DNA of 64,000 nucleotides from Hetaerina americana (GCA_022747635.1 JAKTNV010000063.1:310001-374000), one strand, 5' to 3'. Shown: positions 11,858 through 23,820, counted from the stretch's first letter. The notes: a model not told the origin generated them from the sequence alone. Translations and numbers: made by a program.

Positions 11858-12404
11858 CAGGGTTCGTCCGGAAAATAAGTGTACTGACTCCTGGGCTGGG
11901 CGCGCCGCTCCAGGCGCGCCCAGCACCGCTCTGACGGGCTGCGATTGGAGGGGGGTATGTTGGCAAGCGACGCTGAAAAAGGCAGTCGGCTCTGAGCTGT
12001 GGTGTAGTGAGGAGCTCTGTTAACGCGAACCTCCACGCTCGACCCACGTCACGGAACGCGTTTTTGGAGCAGCGTTATTCCATCAAATTTGCGGTAAAGC
12101 TTGGGAAATCGTCTACCGAAACTGTCGGTATGATTAACCAGGCTTACGGGGAGTCAGCCATGTCCAAAACATGATCTTTCGGTGGCACAAGATGTTCGTG
12201 GAGGGCAGAGAAGAGGTCGACGACGAGTCTTCGAGAGGTTCCTGATGATGCCTTCGCGGGAGCGTTCCAGGAATGGGAACGCCGCTGGAACAAGTGTATC
12301 GACTCACAAGGGTCCTATTTTGAGGAATATTAGCTTAAGATATGTAAAAGTGTAATACATTTTTTTTCCTGAGCTCAGTACACTTATTTTCCGGACGAAC
12401 CCTG
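11858..12404 (+). mobile_element. Internally deleted mariner element (547 bases)
   Basis: Perfect 30-base terminal inverted repeats (11858-11887 and 12375-12404) are flanked by TA on both sides (11856-11857, 12405-12406), the standard mariner target duplication. Inside, a stretch resembling the transposase N-terminus is readable (EQRYSIKFAVKLGKS, METVGMINQAYGES-like). It passes abruptly into the C-terminus (GAFQEWERRWNKCIDSQG, then SYFEEY and stop). The whole catalytic region is missing. This is a non-autonomous deletion derivative that could be moved only by a full-length relative. Confidence 0.88.
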
Positions 12405-12774
12405 TATATATCCTATTATGGAGTGTAATGTTCCCTGAAATTCCTATTACGTAACCCTTGTTACATTATAGTCTTTCAACGCTAAAAATGGGCAATTATG
12501 CAATATCTGCCCAAAAATGTGTGGAAGCATGCGAGCATTATTTCAGCAGTAGTCTACCGACCAGTAGTCTACAAGTTTTCTGATGGATCATGTTGTTAAG
12601 AATTACTGTACACCTAAAGCCAAATTAGCTTAACACATACCTTTAAATTCCATACTACCTATTACGGTAACATTAATATTCTTTGATATGGTAACATTCT
12701 TCAGGTCTCTATGCTTAATAGAACCTGTACTTTATAAAGTGTATACTCCTTTAATTCAATCCGAAGTGACTATT
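12405..12774. other. No gene recognised
   Basis: AT-rich spacer with no supported feature. Confidence 0.4.
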
Positions 12775-12965
12775 CTATTCTAGTGAAATCATCGTGGGTT
12801 TTCATGTCCGGGATTCAGCTGCCGACGTTTCGATGGCTAACTCCGCCATCATCCTCAGTGTCTTGACACTGGGTCCTCATGTCGCCATCCTTATATGGCC
12901 TCCGCTTAGGCTCAGGTCAGATTTGCCCATCGAAAACCCGCGAAGGCATCACTAGAATCGTGCAC
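12775..12965 (-). mobile_element. Penelope-type terminal fragment with hammerhead-like core
   Basis: Read on the minus strand, the sequence runs CTGAGGA, then a stem GATGGC/GCCATC, then GAAACGTCGGCAGC (12858 down to about 12815). This order of a CTGANGA box, a hairpin and a GAAAC box is the hammerhead ribozyme core found in the terminal repeats of Penelope-like retroelements. The first box differs from the consensus CTGATGA by one base. No RT sequence adjoins it, so this is a detached end fragment. Confidence 0.45.
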
Positions 12966-13677
12966 CCGGAAAGCGTCAAACCTTGACTATCTGTACTTTC
13001 CCTCCCTCTGCTTTCCTAGCATTCTCTTCTCTAGGACCGCCTTCAGCATTCCAGCATCCCTTACAGTATCTGCTGCTGTATCAACTTGCGATGCCTTCTC
13101 CGCATTACTACCAGCAGCTGCCTCTCTTCCCCTGCCATACCCAGGACTCCGAGTTAATTTTTTCTGTTAATTTCATTTTCTTTTAAGTGACTACGGAAAT
13201 TGGTGAAAACTTGTAGCAAGAATTTTTCATCCATAATTACCACTCCAAGAGTAGCAGGTACTTGCGAATGCTTTCGTAAAAAGAGCTTATTTATTTTAAG
13301 TTTCCAACCGGTTCCGTTGCCATTAAGTGGACAGGAGAAGTTGCGTTACCCTACTTCGGGGGTGACCTTGCGAAAAATAGGCCGGCGAACGTGATCTGGT
13401 AATCATGTGTGATGAGATTTTTGTAGAACCCCGTCTAGTTGCTCAACGGTTTTGGATGATTCATCGGTATAGCATAGCATTCGTATTCAGAGTTTATCCC
13501 TCATCAGCAATTCGTCTTGTCCGCAAACTTCCACGTGGAATTCGGGATCTTACATTCCCAAGCACAAATTATGAGTGGAACGCCCCCGCATGAAGCTGCG
13601 CCCTACACCCGATTCATTTCATTTCACAAAATATGTCTCTTGAAAATTTTCCTACTGAATTACATTAATTAGCCATT
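12966..13677. other. No gene recognised
   Basis: Mixed-composition sequence with frames of 60-68 codons on the plus strand that show no motif. Possibly old repeat DNA. Confidence 0.4.
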
Positions 13678-14043
13678 TTGCAAGGTTATTGTCGGCAGGC
13701 TGCCTTTAACACGACGAACTCGACCAATATGGTTTGCAATACGCTTTTGAGTGATTCGCCGGTCATTTTGAATCAAATCTTCGACGATTTTGTGATGTTT
13801 ATCGTCCGTCACAGTGATCGGACGTCCGCTACGTGTTTCACCAACAATTATCGCTTTTCCAGGCTCGCAACCACGACATTTTACTACCCATCGATTTACA
13901 GTAGACCTATCGACAGCATCTTTACCATAAACAGCCTTTAAACGACGATGAATCTAAGCAGGAGTCACTTTTTCAGCACTTCGAAATTCGATAACAGTAC
14001 GATGTTTAACTCGCGTTGACACAGCACTAGAGCACGTCTCCAT
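13678..14043 (-). pseudogene. Mariner transposase N-terminal fragment
   Basis: From an ATG at 14043 the minus strand encodes the paired helix-turn-helix DNA-binding part of a mariner-type transposase. It is readable as VKHRTVIEFRSAEKVTP, one stop codon, IHRRLKAVYGKDAVDRSTV, NRWVVKCRG, GETRSGRPITVTDDKH and LIQNDRRITQKRIANHIG. Apart from the single TAG the frame is open for over 110 codons. The catalytic half is absent. This copy differs clearly in sequence from the other mariner pieces in the window, so it belongs to a separate subfamily. Confidence 0.8.
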
Positions 14044-14560
14044 ACTTCCGCTTCTCAAAATACACTGGATGAATGTAACGACCTCAAGCCTGCGCATGCG
14101 TATGGAGGGAGAATTTTACTTCCGCATGCCACGAAGAGTGCTTCTGAAGGTCATTTAGTTTGTGGTCTACAAGTCTGGGTGCATTAGTTTTCAGCCTACT
14201 CTCGTATTATGGTCGATTTAGGCGGGTTCTTATTCCCGTAGTCTCACGACCTTCACTGGGAATTACTCGTACATTCCATTTAATATCGAGACACGATGTT
14301 TCTCGATTGTGCGTGATGATTTGCAGTCAAGCCTTAAAATAACTGTTTGTGTCCACAATTTCTTGAATTTAACGAAATCTCATAAAAACATTTTTAAAAC
14401 AAATATGTGAGCATATTTCGTCCAATTTCAATGAAACAAACATATAAACCATGGTTTCCTACTACGAGTAACACCATGCCCTTTCCAGATGGCTTCCTAG
14501 CAACTTAAAGAAATATGGTTATTCACCCGGTTATTTTGGAGTCAACTATGAGCGAAACCC

Positions 14561-14935
14561 TCTCCGGACTACAACCTTGACGTTGTGGAAGGACTTGTGC
14601 GTTTCGATGACCCCTAGAGCTGTGCTGGTGGGAGTAATAATAATTGCTCCTGGTAGGGTCATCCATGCCAGATAGGCCGAAGGTTATGAGCCAGAGGAAA
14701 GGTAGTCCACGCAGCGTCTGTTCCTCAGTCAGGCGGCTGCAATGGCGTCTTACTCCAGAGGGGCGGCCATTAAGTTAAGGTGACACGTTAAAAAAGTTTT
14801 TGAAGAAGGAAACGGGAAACCACCTCAATTATCATTCCCAAGATAAATATAATGGTCACTACAGAGTCCTGGCAACTACTGGGCTCGGCCCAATCGGCCG
14901 TGTGTCGTGCCCGGCAGTGGGGGAGGCAAGGCTCT
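14561..14935 (+). mobile_element. RTE-type LINE, 5' fragment
   Basis: This matches the first 370 bases of the RTE elements at 17617 and 31490. Shared landmarks are CCGGACTACAACCTTGACGT, GAGTAATAATAATTGCTCCT, GTAGTCCACGCAGCGTCTGT and CGGCCGTGTGTCGTGCCCGG. It breaks off inside the leader before the endonuclease. Only the 5' end is present, which is unusual for a LINE and points to a later deletion or rearrangement rather than 5' truncation on insertion. Confidence 0.75.
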
Positions 14936-16330
14936 TTTTTATGGCAGTGCACCATACATTTTCTTCCTTTTTTCGACTACCCCCATACTTCCTCCTTACT
15001 AATTTTTATCGACCATTTTACTCTTCAGCGTCGCCATACATCAAACGCCCTCTCAAAGTCCATGTATGGCACGCACCAAGGCCTTTTGCCGTTTAGCATT
15101 TTAACAAAAATTAACCTTTCGGCAGAGAATGACCTCCCTTCCTGATCTAATATATCTGAACTCAAATTAGTTTTCCGATAAGTTGTCTTCAGTCTTCTCT
15201 ACCATGCTGGGATCAATTCATACTTGTATTTGTGATATAATTTCCTTAATAACATTATAATCAAAATTCAATTCTCCTAACACCTTTTCTTCCTTAACTC
15301 CTTGCCATTGATCTCCTATTATGTGACCTCCACGAGATTTTACCCTAATTTGTCCACTTTTAAAGCTGTTGTTGGATATTATAATCTGTGAATGGTTCCC
15401 ATTGTCTCAAAGTGCCCAGATAATTTCTCCGTTGATTTTAACTTTTTCCTGAAACTTGTATTCGTGTCGGTCTTTCAAGCCTCTGCTGAAAATACGAATG
15501 TCGCGTATCCACACGAGTATCTCGTACTTCCACCGACCTTGGTCCATTTTTCTTACATTGTTCACTAAATCGCCTGAAAGATATTTTTCCACTTTGTGAT
15601 TACATTCCTCTCTTTGTTATAACTGCTTTCCCTTTCTAAGAATTTTCTTATTCAAATCGCTTGTGTTATTGCACCTCTATTTTTCGAAGAGACATTTCTT
15701 CACTTGTTTTCATGCTTTTTTAGATTTATTAGCACCAGTTTCTGTCGGTCTTTCTTGGTATTGTTGCGCTCTTGTGAGACAATTTCCGTAAATTTTCGCT
15801 GAGGGCATCGTAGTTTCCTGGATTATTGTATTTTTCCTCTTTCCTCTAGAATGACCTTTTTTGCTCTTTCTTAGTCTCTATCTATGGTCGACTAACGTCC
15901 GCTTTCTTACTTTTAAGTTGACATTTTACTACTTCCGTATATTCCCTCCACAGATTATTCCATCTCTCTTCCGGCTGACCTCTTTACCTGTCTCGGTTTT
16001 TTCCAATGATTGCCGTGGCGAATCTTTCTCTACTTTTTCCGCCAGTTTTTTGTGTTCCACCTCATTTCACATGTTATTTTATTTTTCGGCTCCCCACACG
16101 ACTCTTCATGGCACAAAGATGTGGTCACCATTTATATATCCGCCGGGATGGATTTCGCAACATTTTTGATGCTCGTCTCCCTGTACGAGACGTCGCGTCG
16201 TACGTCGTATGACACGGATTAAGGTAGTTTGATTGCACACCCGGCATTCCGTAAGAGGATAGGATTATGCGCTGATGATACGCGAAGGGTATTTTACGTT
16301 GAAACATATTATATTTATTTAACAAACGCA
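14936..16330 (-). other. Possible very old LINE remnant, not classifiable
   Basis: On the minus strand at about 15040-15140 a short stretch reads like reverse-transcriptase motif A (CVPYMDFERAFD). At 15407-15592 there is an open stretch with lysine- and arginine-rich character (KYLSGDLVNN, IRIFSRGLKDRHEYK). Stops are frequent and no catalytic YADD motif was found. The strand and the motif suggest a decayed retroelement, but this is weak. Confidence 0.2.
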
Positions 16331-17605
16331 CAAGTCCTTTTTTTAGGACATTTGGTCTGCGTTTCTTCAGTCTATTTTTTCACGTATTACTCCATCGTCA
16401 ACCTCTGCGTTCCAACGCCACATTGTGATTAGACTCTCCTTTAATTTTGGTACACTGAGGACATTGCCCAAAATGTCGTATAGTGACTGGCAATCTTCTT
16501 CATGGTTGGAATTTGAAATGCAATCTTGCATAAACAATGCGCCCGTCCGCCCTCCTAAACTTATTTTAAAACTTTGGGTGACGTGTAAAACAATTTCCTT
16601 GACCCTAATCCTAACAATTCCTTTTCAAGGAAAAAACTAGATTTTTCAGTCTAATGTACGCTCTTATAATAAGCTACTTCTCCAAAATTCCTTTTAACCA
16701 CAAATTGTTTTTAACAACTCCAGGTAAGAGTGAACTTTAAAATAATAGTTGATCAGATACTCATGTTCACCTATCATAGATTTATCTATCTAGAATACTC
16801 ATTAGAAGGTATAAGCGACATTGATTTCAATAAAAATGTTGAGAGCGAAAATAGCCTGTAATTTTTTACATGCTACATGAAATATTTAACCATTTCAAAA
16901 GCCTAATTTTACGAATTTCAAATCATGCAAGTGAATATTGCTGTGTGCAGAAGTTTACAGAAGAAAGGGCAAGGTGAAGGGGAAACAATTATGTTTCTGA
17001 AGTATTATAAATAGTGGTAGTGTATTGAATGTTGTGAGAAATTGAAAACTCTCTCTCCCTCTCTCTCTGAGATTATAAAATATTGGAGTGCGATTTAAAT
17101 AATTCAACATGAATGTTGAGAGTTTTCAGCTGGCAAGGAAATTACTATTTCACGTAAAAAATAACTTCATGAGAAAATAGTTGAGATTTATAAATGCTTT
17201 CGACGGATTAAAACTGTAAAAATGGGTTTAGATTATGAAATGAATACTTTCAACCCTTAATATACATCAACGGTCCATTGAATAATTCAAAGCTCAATTA
17301 AGTTGGCAGCTAGAACTTGACGTTTAAGCAGATTTGAGGTGTTCAGTCCGCTCAGAAGGGGGTTAAAAATGGGCATTTTAATAGAAAACAACAACTTAAG
17401 TATTAGCACACAGACGACTGACAATGAAAGACTCAAAATATAAATCTGTCAAGATATTATTATGCGCCGCGACTTACTAAATAAATTTCCCGCCTTTAAC
17501 CTGGGAACTGCAACAAGTTTCTGCGGTCTATTGTTTTAAATCTAAACATTGGCCTTACACTCTCTCTCGTACTTACCGAATATTGATATAGATTTAGGGA
17601 TGCAT
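16331..17605. other. No gene recognised
   Basis: AT-rich DNA. A short CT-rich tract lies near 17048-17070. No other feature is supported. Confidence 0.45.
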
Positions 17606-17616
17606 ATAAAAACTCA

Positions 17617-20248
17617 CCCTCCCCGGACTACAACCTTGACGTGGTGGAAGAGCTTGGGCGTTCCGATGACCCCAAGAGCTGTGCTGGCGGGAGTAATAAT
17701 AATTGCTCCTGGTAGGGTCACCCTTGCCAGATAGGTCGAAGGTTAGGAGCTAGACGAAAGGTAGTCCACGCAGCGTCTGTTCATCAGTGAGGCGGCTGCA
17801 ATGGCGTCTGACCCCAGTGGGGCGGCCAGTAAGTGATGGTTTCACGTTAAAAACACTATTGAGGAAGGCAACGGGAAACCACCTCAATTATCATTCCCAA
17901 GAAAAATATGATGGACAATGGAGATATTTTGAGTCCTGGAATCTACGGGGCTCGGCCAAATCGGCCGTGTGTCGTGCCCGGCAGCGGGGGAGGCAAGGCT
18001 TCCGCGGTCGTCATCCCACGAAACCCTTGCGGGGGAAAACCTACAGCAGCAGGACATAAGACGCAGAAGAAGAAGACCACATTAGTTAGAATAGAAATGT
18101 GGAATGTTATAAAAATGTTGCAGTTGAGCAGCAGGAGACAGGGGTTAGTCATCACCAACACTTGGTTTAGACACCACAAATAACGCAGGTATACATGGAA
18201 AATGCCAGGTGACTCGGAAAGGTATCAGCTAGATTATATTCTGGTTAGACACAGGTTCAGGAATAGTTAGATAAATTCACAGAGCTTCCCGGGAGCGGAT
18301 GCAGACTCTGACCACAATTTAGTTGTTATGAAATGTAGCGTCCGTTTCAAAAAGATAAGACAGGGGCGGCGGGTTAGAAAATGGAATGTGGAAGCATTAA
18401 ATGATTTGAAAAGGAAGGAGTACTTACAGGCGGTAGAGAAAATCATGGAGGATGGCAAAGAGCTAAGTACTATCGAAGAAAAATGGGGAAGGGTCAAGAA
18501 AGGGTTATCGAAAGACGCAAAAGACACTATTGGAACCGCTAACGAGAAAAGGACTAGGAAACCATGGATGACGGATGAGTTGATTACAAAGATGCGCTGT
18601 ACAGCAAAGTTAAATCGTGTATCGGGAAGTACGAAAGGGAGATCTATGCTGACAGTTAGATATAAGGCGGGTAAGATAATAGTTGACGCAAGAAAGATCC
18701 AAGAGAGATGGAAGGAGTATATAGAAGAACTGTATAGTAAAGAACTTAGACCAACAAAGCTAGACATTGAAAAAGAATATGACGTAGAGGAAGACAGCTT
18801 AGGTCCAGGCATACTAGACGATGAGATAGAAAGGGCATTAAGGGAGATGAAACTAAATAAGGCCGTGGGGCTGGATAACATTCCCGCGGAACTATTGAAA
18901 TGTTTAGGAAAATGTAGAAGGAATAGGCTATATGGGCTGATTTTTAGTATTTATGAGGAAGGAATCTGGCCGCAAGACTTTGTGATATCAGTTATAGTTC
19001 CTATTCCGAAAAAGGACAATACAGGACAATAAGTTTGATATCCCACGCAGCTAAAGTTGTTTTCAGGATCATAAACAAAAGGATAGAGAGTAGGGCAAAT
19101 TGTCACTTATGGGATGATCAGTTTGGGTTTGGGAAGGGGAGAGATACGCATGTTGGCATTGCAGTAATGAGATTATTAATCGATAGGAATATAGAATACA
19201 ACCAGGAGATATTTGCCAGTTTCGTAGATTTCGAAAAAGCGTTTGATAGAGTGAATTGGAAAAACTAATGAGTATATTGCAGAAAATAGAATAAGATTGG
19301 AGGGAAAGGAGGCTAATCCGCAACCTGTACATGTCTTAGACTGCGCAGGTGCCAGTGGGGAACGGGGAGTCCGGTTGCGCAGTGTTAGGAAGAGGTGTAA
19401 GGCAGGGTTGCCCATTATCACTGTTGTTGTTCAACCTGTATGCAGAGGAAATGATTAAAGAGGCATGGGAAGAGCTGGAGGTAGGAATGAAAGTGGGCGG
19501 GGAATTCGTAAAATCAGTTAGGTTTGCTGATGACCAAGCTTTAGTTTGTCAGTCAGCCAAGGGGCTGCAAGCATTGCTGAGTGAATTGGAAATTCAGTGC
19601 GACAGGTATGGGATGAGAATCAATATTAATAAAACAAAGGTTATGCCATTTTCTAGAAAGAAATAGGCTAAGCTTAACATTAAAATAGGAGGCCAAAAAC
19701 TAGAGCAGGTAGAACAGTTTACGTATCTCGGAAGTGTTTTGGACCAACACGGACAAAGTAGTAGGAACGTAAGGAGAAGAATTGCGCTAGGCAAAGAGGC
19801 TTTCGCAAGGAGGAGGGAGTTGATGACAGGGACGTTGATTAAGGATATTAAGAAAAGACTTAAGGATATGGAGCGTAGCTATATGCGGCGCGGAAACGTG
19901 GTCATTGAAGCAGGAGGATAGATGTAGACTGGAGGCTTTTGAAATGTTGGTGTGGAGAAGAACTGAGATGGTGAAATGGACCGAGAAGAACACAAATGAG
20001 GAAGTACTTGGGATGTTGAAGACTCTAATAGAGGGGCGAATGTTAGGCAAACGAGGAAAGGGAAGGAACAGGATAGGGATGTTGGACGGGATGAAGGGAG
20101 GAAGAAAGCGCTAAGAGATGAAGAGGGACCTGATATAGAGTAGGATGATGAATTTTGCGTTTTATTAGCAGTCACAAAATATTTATTTAGGAGCTGTGTC
20201 CATCCAAAAACCTACCTTAACCGGTAGATTACCTGATAAAAAAAATAA
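17617..20248 (+). mobile_element. RTE-type LINE, copy 1 (endonuclease-deleted)
   Basis: A non-LTR retrotransposon of RTE type lies between an 11-base direct repeat (ATAAAAACTCA at 17606-17616 and 20249-20259). The leader runs from 17617 to about 18090. The endonuclease begins (IEMWNVIKM, near 18110) and jumps within a few codons to its C-terminal part (LVITNTWF, RYQLDYILVRHRF, ADADSDHNLVV). About 400 bases of endonuclease seen in the copy at 28-31 kb are therefore missing. The RT follows in several frames. The element ends in an A/T-rich tail after CCTACCTTAACCGGTAG. Confidence 0.88.
18328..19920 (+). pseudogene. RTE reverse transcriptase pseudogene (copy 1)
   Basis: The linker and RT domain of the element at 17617 are read in at least four frames. 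Visible motifs are EMKLNKAVGLDNIPAELL and VIVPIPKK (RT start). A short deletion at about 19015 loses the codons that give SCEDYRTISLI in copy 2. Then come DQFGFGKGRDTHVGIAV, FASFVDFEKAFDRVNW (motif A), GVRQGCPLSLLLFNLY (motif B) and VRFADDQALVCQ (motif C, FADD intact). A TAG interrupts after MPFSRKK at about 19664. No functional polymerase can be made from this copy, although its catalytic aspartates remain. Confidence 0.85.
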
Positions 20249-20259
20249 ATAAAAACTCA

Positions 20260-20814
20260 GAAAATGAGTAGTGAGTATCACAGTGGTCATTACCAGCACC
20301 GCAAGCATAAAATTGGAGCTGAATACTTAGTAATTATCCCTTCTGCGCATCTAATAAAAATCCTGTGTACTTTGTCGTGATGACTTTTACATTTGTCTCA
20401 TCGCCTGCCCACTCATATCCCATTGTAGTAAATTATTTCCATTCCTTATTTTAATAACTATCTCCGTCCGTCTTGGAAGAAAAATAGTGGCATAGAGTGT
20501 GATTTGGAAGGAAAGGAGTAAAATACGGAAATCCCTGGACACATTCATAAAAATATACCCGCTGGCTTTTTTTGGCCATTCCGTGAACCCTTCCCACAGG
20601 GCATAATTGGAGATGAACTATGGCCTCACCTTTCAGGCCAAATTTATGACGGCGGTCGTTGTTGGTTACCTCGTTTTATGGACGGAGAATAAAATGGTAC
20701 ACACAGGCACACGCACAGGTTGTGCCCTGGCTATTCAGAACACTGAATGAACAAATGACGAAGAATTTACAGCTACCTGCGTGTACCAATATAAATTCTC
20801 CAGCTGATTGGTTC
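20260..20814. other. No gene recognised
   Basis: Mixed AT-rich sequence between the RTE element and the CpG-rich patch. No feature supported. Confidence 0.4.
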
Positions 20815-21180
20815 CACGTGTGACGTCAAAAATGACGACTTCGTGACGTGTTCATAACGTTATATCTTGAGCGCGATGAGGATTACGCTTTAAGACCGCA
20901 GCAATGCCGGCGCCATTCAGGAGGAGGAAAAGACGCGGGCCGTTATTTCCATGGAAGCCGACGGCGCGGATTTAAAATGTGTCTCGGTTTCTCCGGAACG
21001 TGATACGGTATTGCGATCTGAGCAAAAAGAAACGTGCCACCCTAATCGAAGGACGCCTTTCGCTTCCCGTTCTCCGAAGTCACGCGATCGAAGTGCTTTG
21101 AGCGCTCTTTTAATAGAATATGAAACCGATAATACGGCACTAATCATCCATCCGAAGCAGCTTGGCACAGTTTGATATAC
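20815..21180. promoter_or_regulatory. CpG-rich patch with abutting E-box and CRE
   Basis: CACGTG (20815-20820) is followed directly by TGACGTCA (20821-20828). Two more ACGT-core sites come within 30 bases (ATGACGAC, GTGACGTG). The next 330 bases are CpG-rich and carry open frames on both strands (20951-21175 plus, 20917-21195 minus) without recognisable motifs. Clustered bZIP/bHLH sites at the edge of a CpG-rich block are typical of a promoter or enhancer, but no TATA box, donor site or product can be named. Confidence 0.3.
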
Positions 21181-22709
21181 GCATGCAGAGCGCAAGGCTG
21201 TAAAAAAAACTTGAGAGAGAGAAAGAGAGAGATTGGGACGGAAAAAAATGGTGAAAATTTTCAGTGCTCCTGATGGGATAATGTATTTGTCTTGTTAGTT
21301 TTATTCGGCGACTACGAAATTTGCGAACCGCCGTCGCAATGTCTGGAAACATTTCTGAAATTCAATACTGCTGCTCACTTCATTCACGATACCTGCGTTT
21401 TAATTCACAATTGATCCAGTGTGGATTGAGGAACGATGTTTTCCAAAATCATATCTGTTAATATTGATTGAATTGAGCTCTCACGGCTAATATTGTTGAA
21501 TAAATGAAAAACTCCATTAACCGTAAACATGTTTAAGGCTATTGGAGTTTTTCATTTATCCCATATCTGTTAGCACTATGATTCGTCTTATAAGTTAGTG
21601 CGGAGGCAAATGGACCATACGGCCGGAGGAAGGAGTATGTATGGAATGAAGACAGCGAAGAGGCCAACCAACGCCTTCCCTCAATCCGCCTGCACTCATC
21701 GAAAGTTTTAGAAACCTTAAAATCTCACAAAGATGGAATAAACCAGAGATATAGAGGGAATCATCTAAATTAAAATCCTGTGCTCTCCCTTATCTTTATT
21801 CAGATACATCCGAAACATTGTACACCTATAAAATTTGTACAGAAATCAATAGATTAATAATGAACAAATGATCAAATAAAGGACCAATTTCGATGTACTA
21901 CAACCCCTTTATGCTGTAGATGTTGATGTAAATCGGAACCGGTCGTGTGATAAATCAAGATCTAGGGGAAAATATTATAATTTTTTCAATTCAAAGTGTT
22001 ATTATGTTCGAATTCCGCCATATCACGCCTGAAATTTGGCAATGTGTTCAAAAGAATAACTTTGTACTTTTAGCACAATTTCAGCATTTGTTAATTGTTC
22101 CAATGCTCCAATCTTTCATATTTCCCACATTTTAATAGAGATCTAATACAATAAATAAAATAATATAAAGGGAAACTATTTCGATAATCAATGACATGAA
22201 AATAAAAAAATTACAAATTTATCTTAAATAATTATCTGTCTGAAATGTATTTACCTACTAAGGATCACAGTTTCCAACATCATTGGGTGGAAGGTATACA
22301 GTATTAAAACACTAAAGACCTGGTACTGAGAAATCTGTCTCAAAGTCTATCCTCATTTTATTTCTTAAGTTGAATGTAAAATTTAATTTCAAACCTAAGC
22401 AAAACGGATAATGTAGAAAAGTACAGCGGCATCAAATAATGCTGATTTGGAAACCTTGGAGGTCATATAGTGGGTTCAACGCCTCATTAGACCAAGGGAA
22501 TTCTTCTCTGGCAGTTTCTACGTAGTTTTCTGGAAGTTCTGAGAGAGTTCTTGGCTATCTAACTTTCTCTCTCCGACCTGGGGGGGGGGGGTCAATTGGC
22601 CTGCGTCTGTCCATTGCGCGGCCTTGCTCCGGTCAAATTGCCTTCCTCTCTTTATCTTGTCTGTGTCCATGCAATTAGACTTGGAAGTTCACTGTACTCA
22701 TTCCAGACC
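21181..22709. other. No gene; one imperfect palindrome
   Basis: AT-rich sequence. A GA-rich run lies near 21210-21235 and a G-run at about 22580-22590. A loopless imperfect palindrome lies at 21500-21559, with 17 perfectly paired outer bases (ATAAATGAAAAACTCCA and its complement) and mismatches nearer the centre. No coding sequence is recognised. Confidence 0.5.
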
Positions 22710-22784
22710 GTTCATATTGACGAAGGTTTGTCTGGAATTAACCAGTTCCTGGTTAATTCCAGACAAACCTTCGTCAATATGAAC
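22710..22784. repeat. Perfect 36-base palindrome with 3-base loop
   Basis: The arms 22710-22745 and 22749-22784 are exact reverse complements separated by TTC. The arm begins GTTCATATTGACGAAGG and ends TTAACCAG. It is not part of any repeat family I can recognise in the window. A perfect match over 36 bases points to a recent event or to selection. Confidence 0.95.
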
Positions 22785-23611
22785 ACTTGCAGACCTAATT
22801 TGGACGCATAAGAATTATGTCCATTTACACTTATCACTTTTTGATCATGTCCTCTTATATCATTTTTTCAAGCTATTACATATTGTAAGTACTTAATTTT
22901 GATTAAGTAAATCAGTAAAAAACATCTATGGTGTTTCTGAAAATTCATTTTGAAATATAAGCGTTTACTGAGGTTACAATTCAATGCCTAATCGGATAGT
23001 AGGTACTGAAGCACGTTCCAGAAATACAGTATTCATTGTACTCGTTGAATTGTTGTGACCTTTTGGTTACGAATCATTTTAACACAATTCGTAACAAAAA
23101 AGTAAAATCTGAGAATGTGTACCACGAAATCTCACAAAATCATCCGGAGCAAGTGAGACTGGATGTGGATGTGGCTGAATTTGGATTGATAGGAGAGACA
23201 AAAATAAAAGGCGTCGCAAAAAGATACGTAGGCGTGGTTTTTTATTGGGAGTGTTGCGGTTTATGATTCCGAAAGTTGGTTCTACAGTAAAAGAAGAAAT
23301 GGGTATTGGATGTCCACTCTCTAAATTCTCGAGAGGAAAGGATTGGAAATATTAAGACGGGAGGATTGAGTGGAAGGCAGGCGAAGAAGTGTGAGACGTG
23401 GGAGGGGATAAGCGCAAGTAGCCGAGGTAAATGCAAAAAGGATGAAAAAGGCGGATGCATTTATAAGTCTTGGATTATCGCTAATGAAAAGATATAGGTA
23501 ATTTCGAGGGAAGGATGGAATTAGGGCGAGGGAGAAATAATCCTAGTGTAGTCGAAGACGGATTTGAGATAGGTGAAACCTGTTTAAAAGACCACAGTTA
23601 TCAACCGTACG
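22785..23611. other. No gene recognised
   Basis: AT-rich sequence. Frames of 60-76 codons at 23036-23500 show no motif and have no convincing start or splice context. Confidence 0.4.
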
Positions 23612-23820
23612 GTTGGTTTTACAGGAGAGTAGTGTGAGCTCACCCAGTACTTATATCAACAAAGTGCGAATTCACTCCTTAGGGTAGGAGAGCAGGGTTC
23701 CTATCACTGCCTCCTATGGTTTCCCAGGAAGATATGGTACCCGAAAAATCACTCAAGCTTGGTTGAGGCCTGGGGTCTCCGACCAGTAGTCCAATCCTCT
23801 ACTCACTGGATTACAACATC
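23612..23820 (-). mobile_element. tRNA-derived SINE, family A, copy 2
   Basis: In minus orientation the head reads GTAATCCAGTGAGTAGAGGA (A-box region), followed by the family body (GAGTGATTTTTCGGGTACCA, then GGGAAACCATAGG). The tail has the GTACTGGGTGAGCTCACAC block near 23630. It is diverged from the copy at 4057 but has the same order of blocks. Confidence 0.6.

Noticed and set aside
15407..15592. 61-codon minus-strand frame as a host gene
   Set aside because: Stops surround it and a reverse-transcriptase-like motif lies nearby. Decayed retroelement is more likely, though unproven.
18267..18881. 204-codon frame on the minus strand
   Set aside because: It lies antisense to the RTE coding region, whose plus-strand motifs are clear. 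The mirror frame at 29597-30220 has the same cause.
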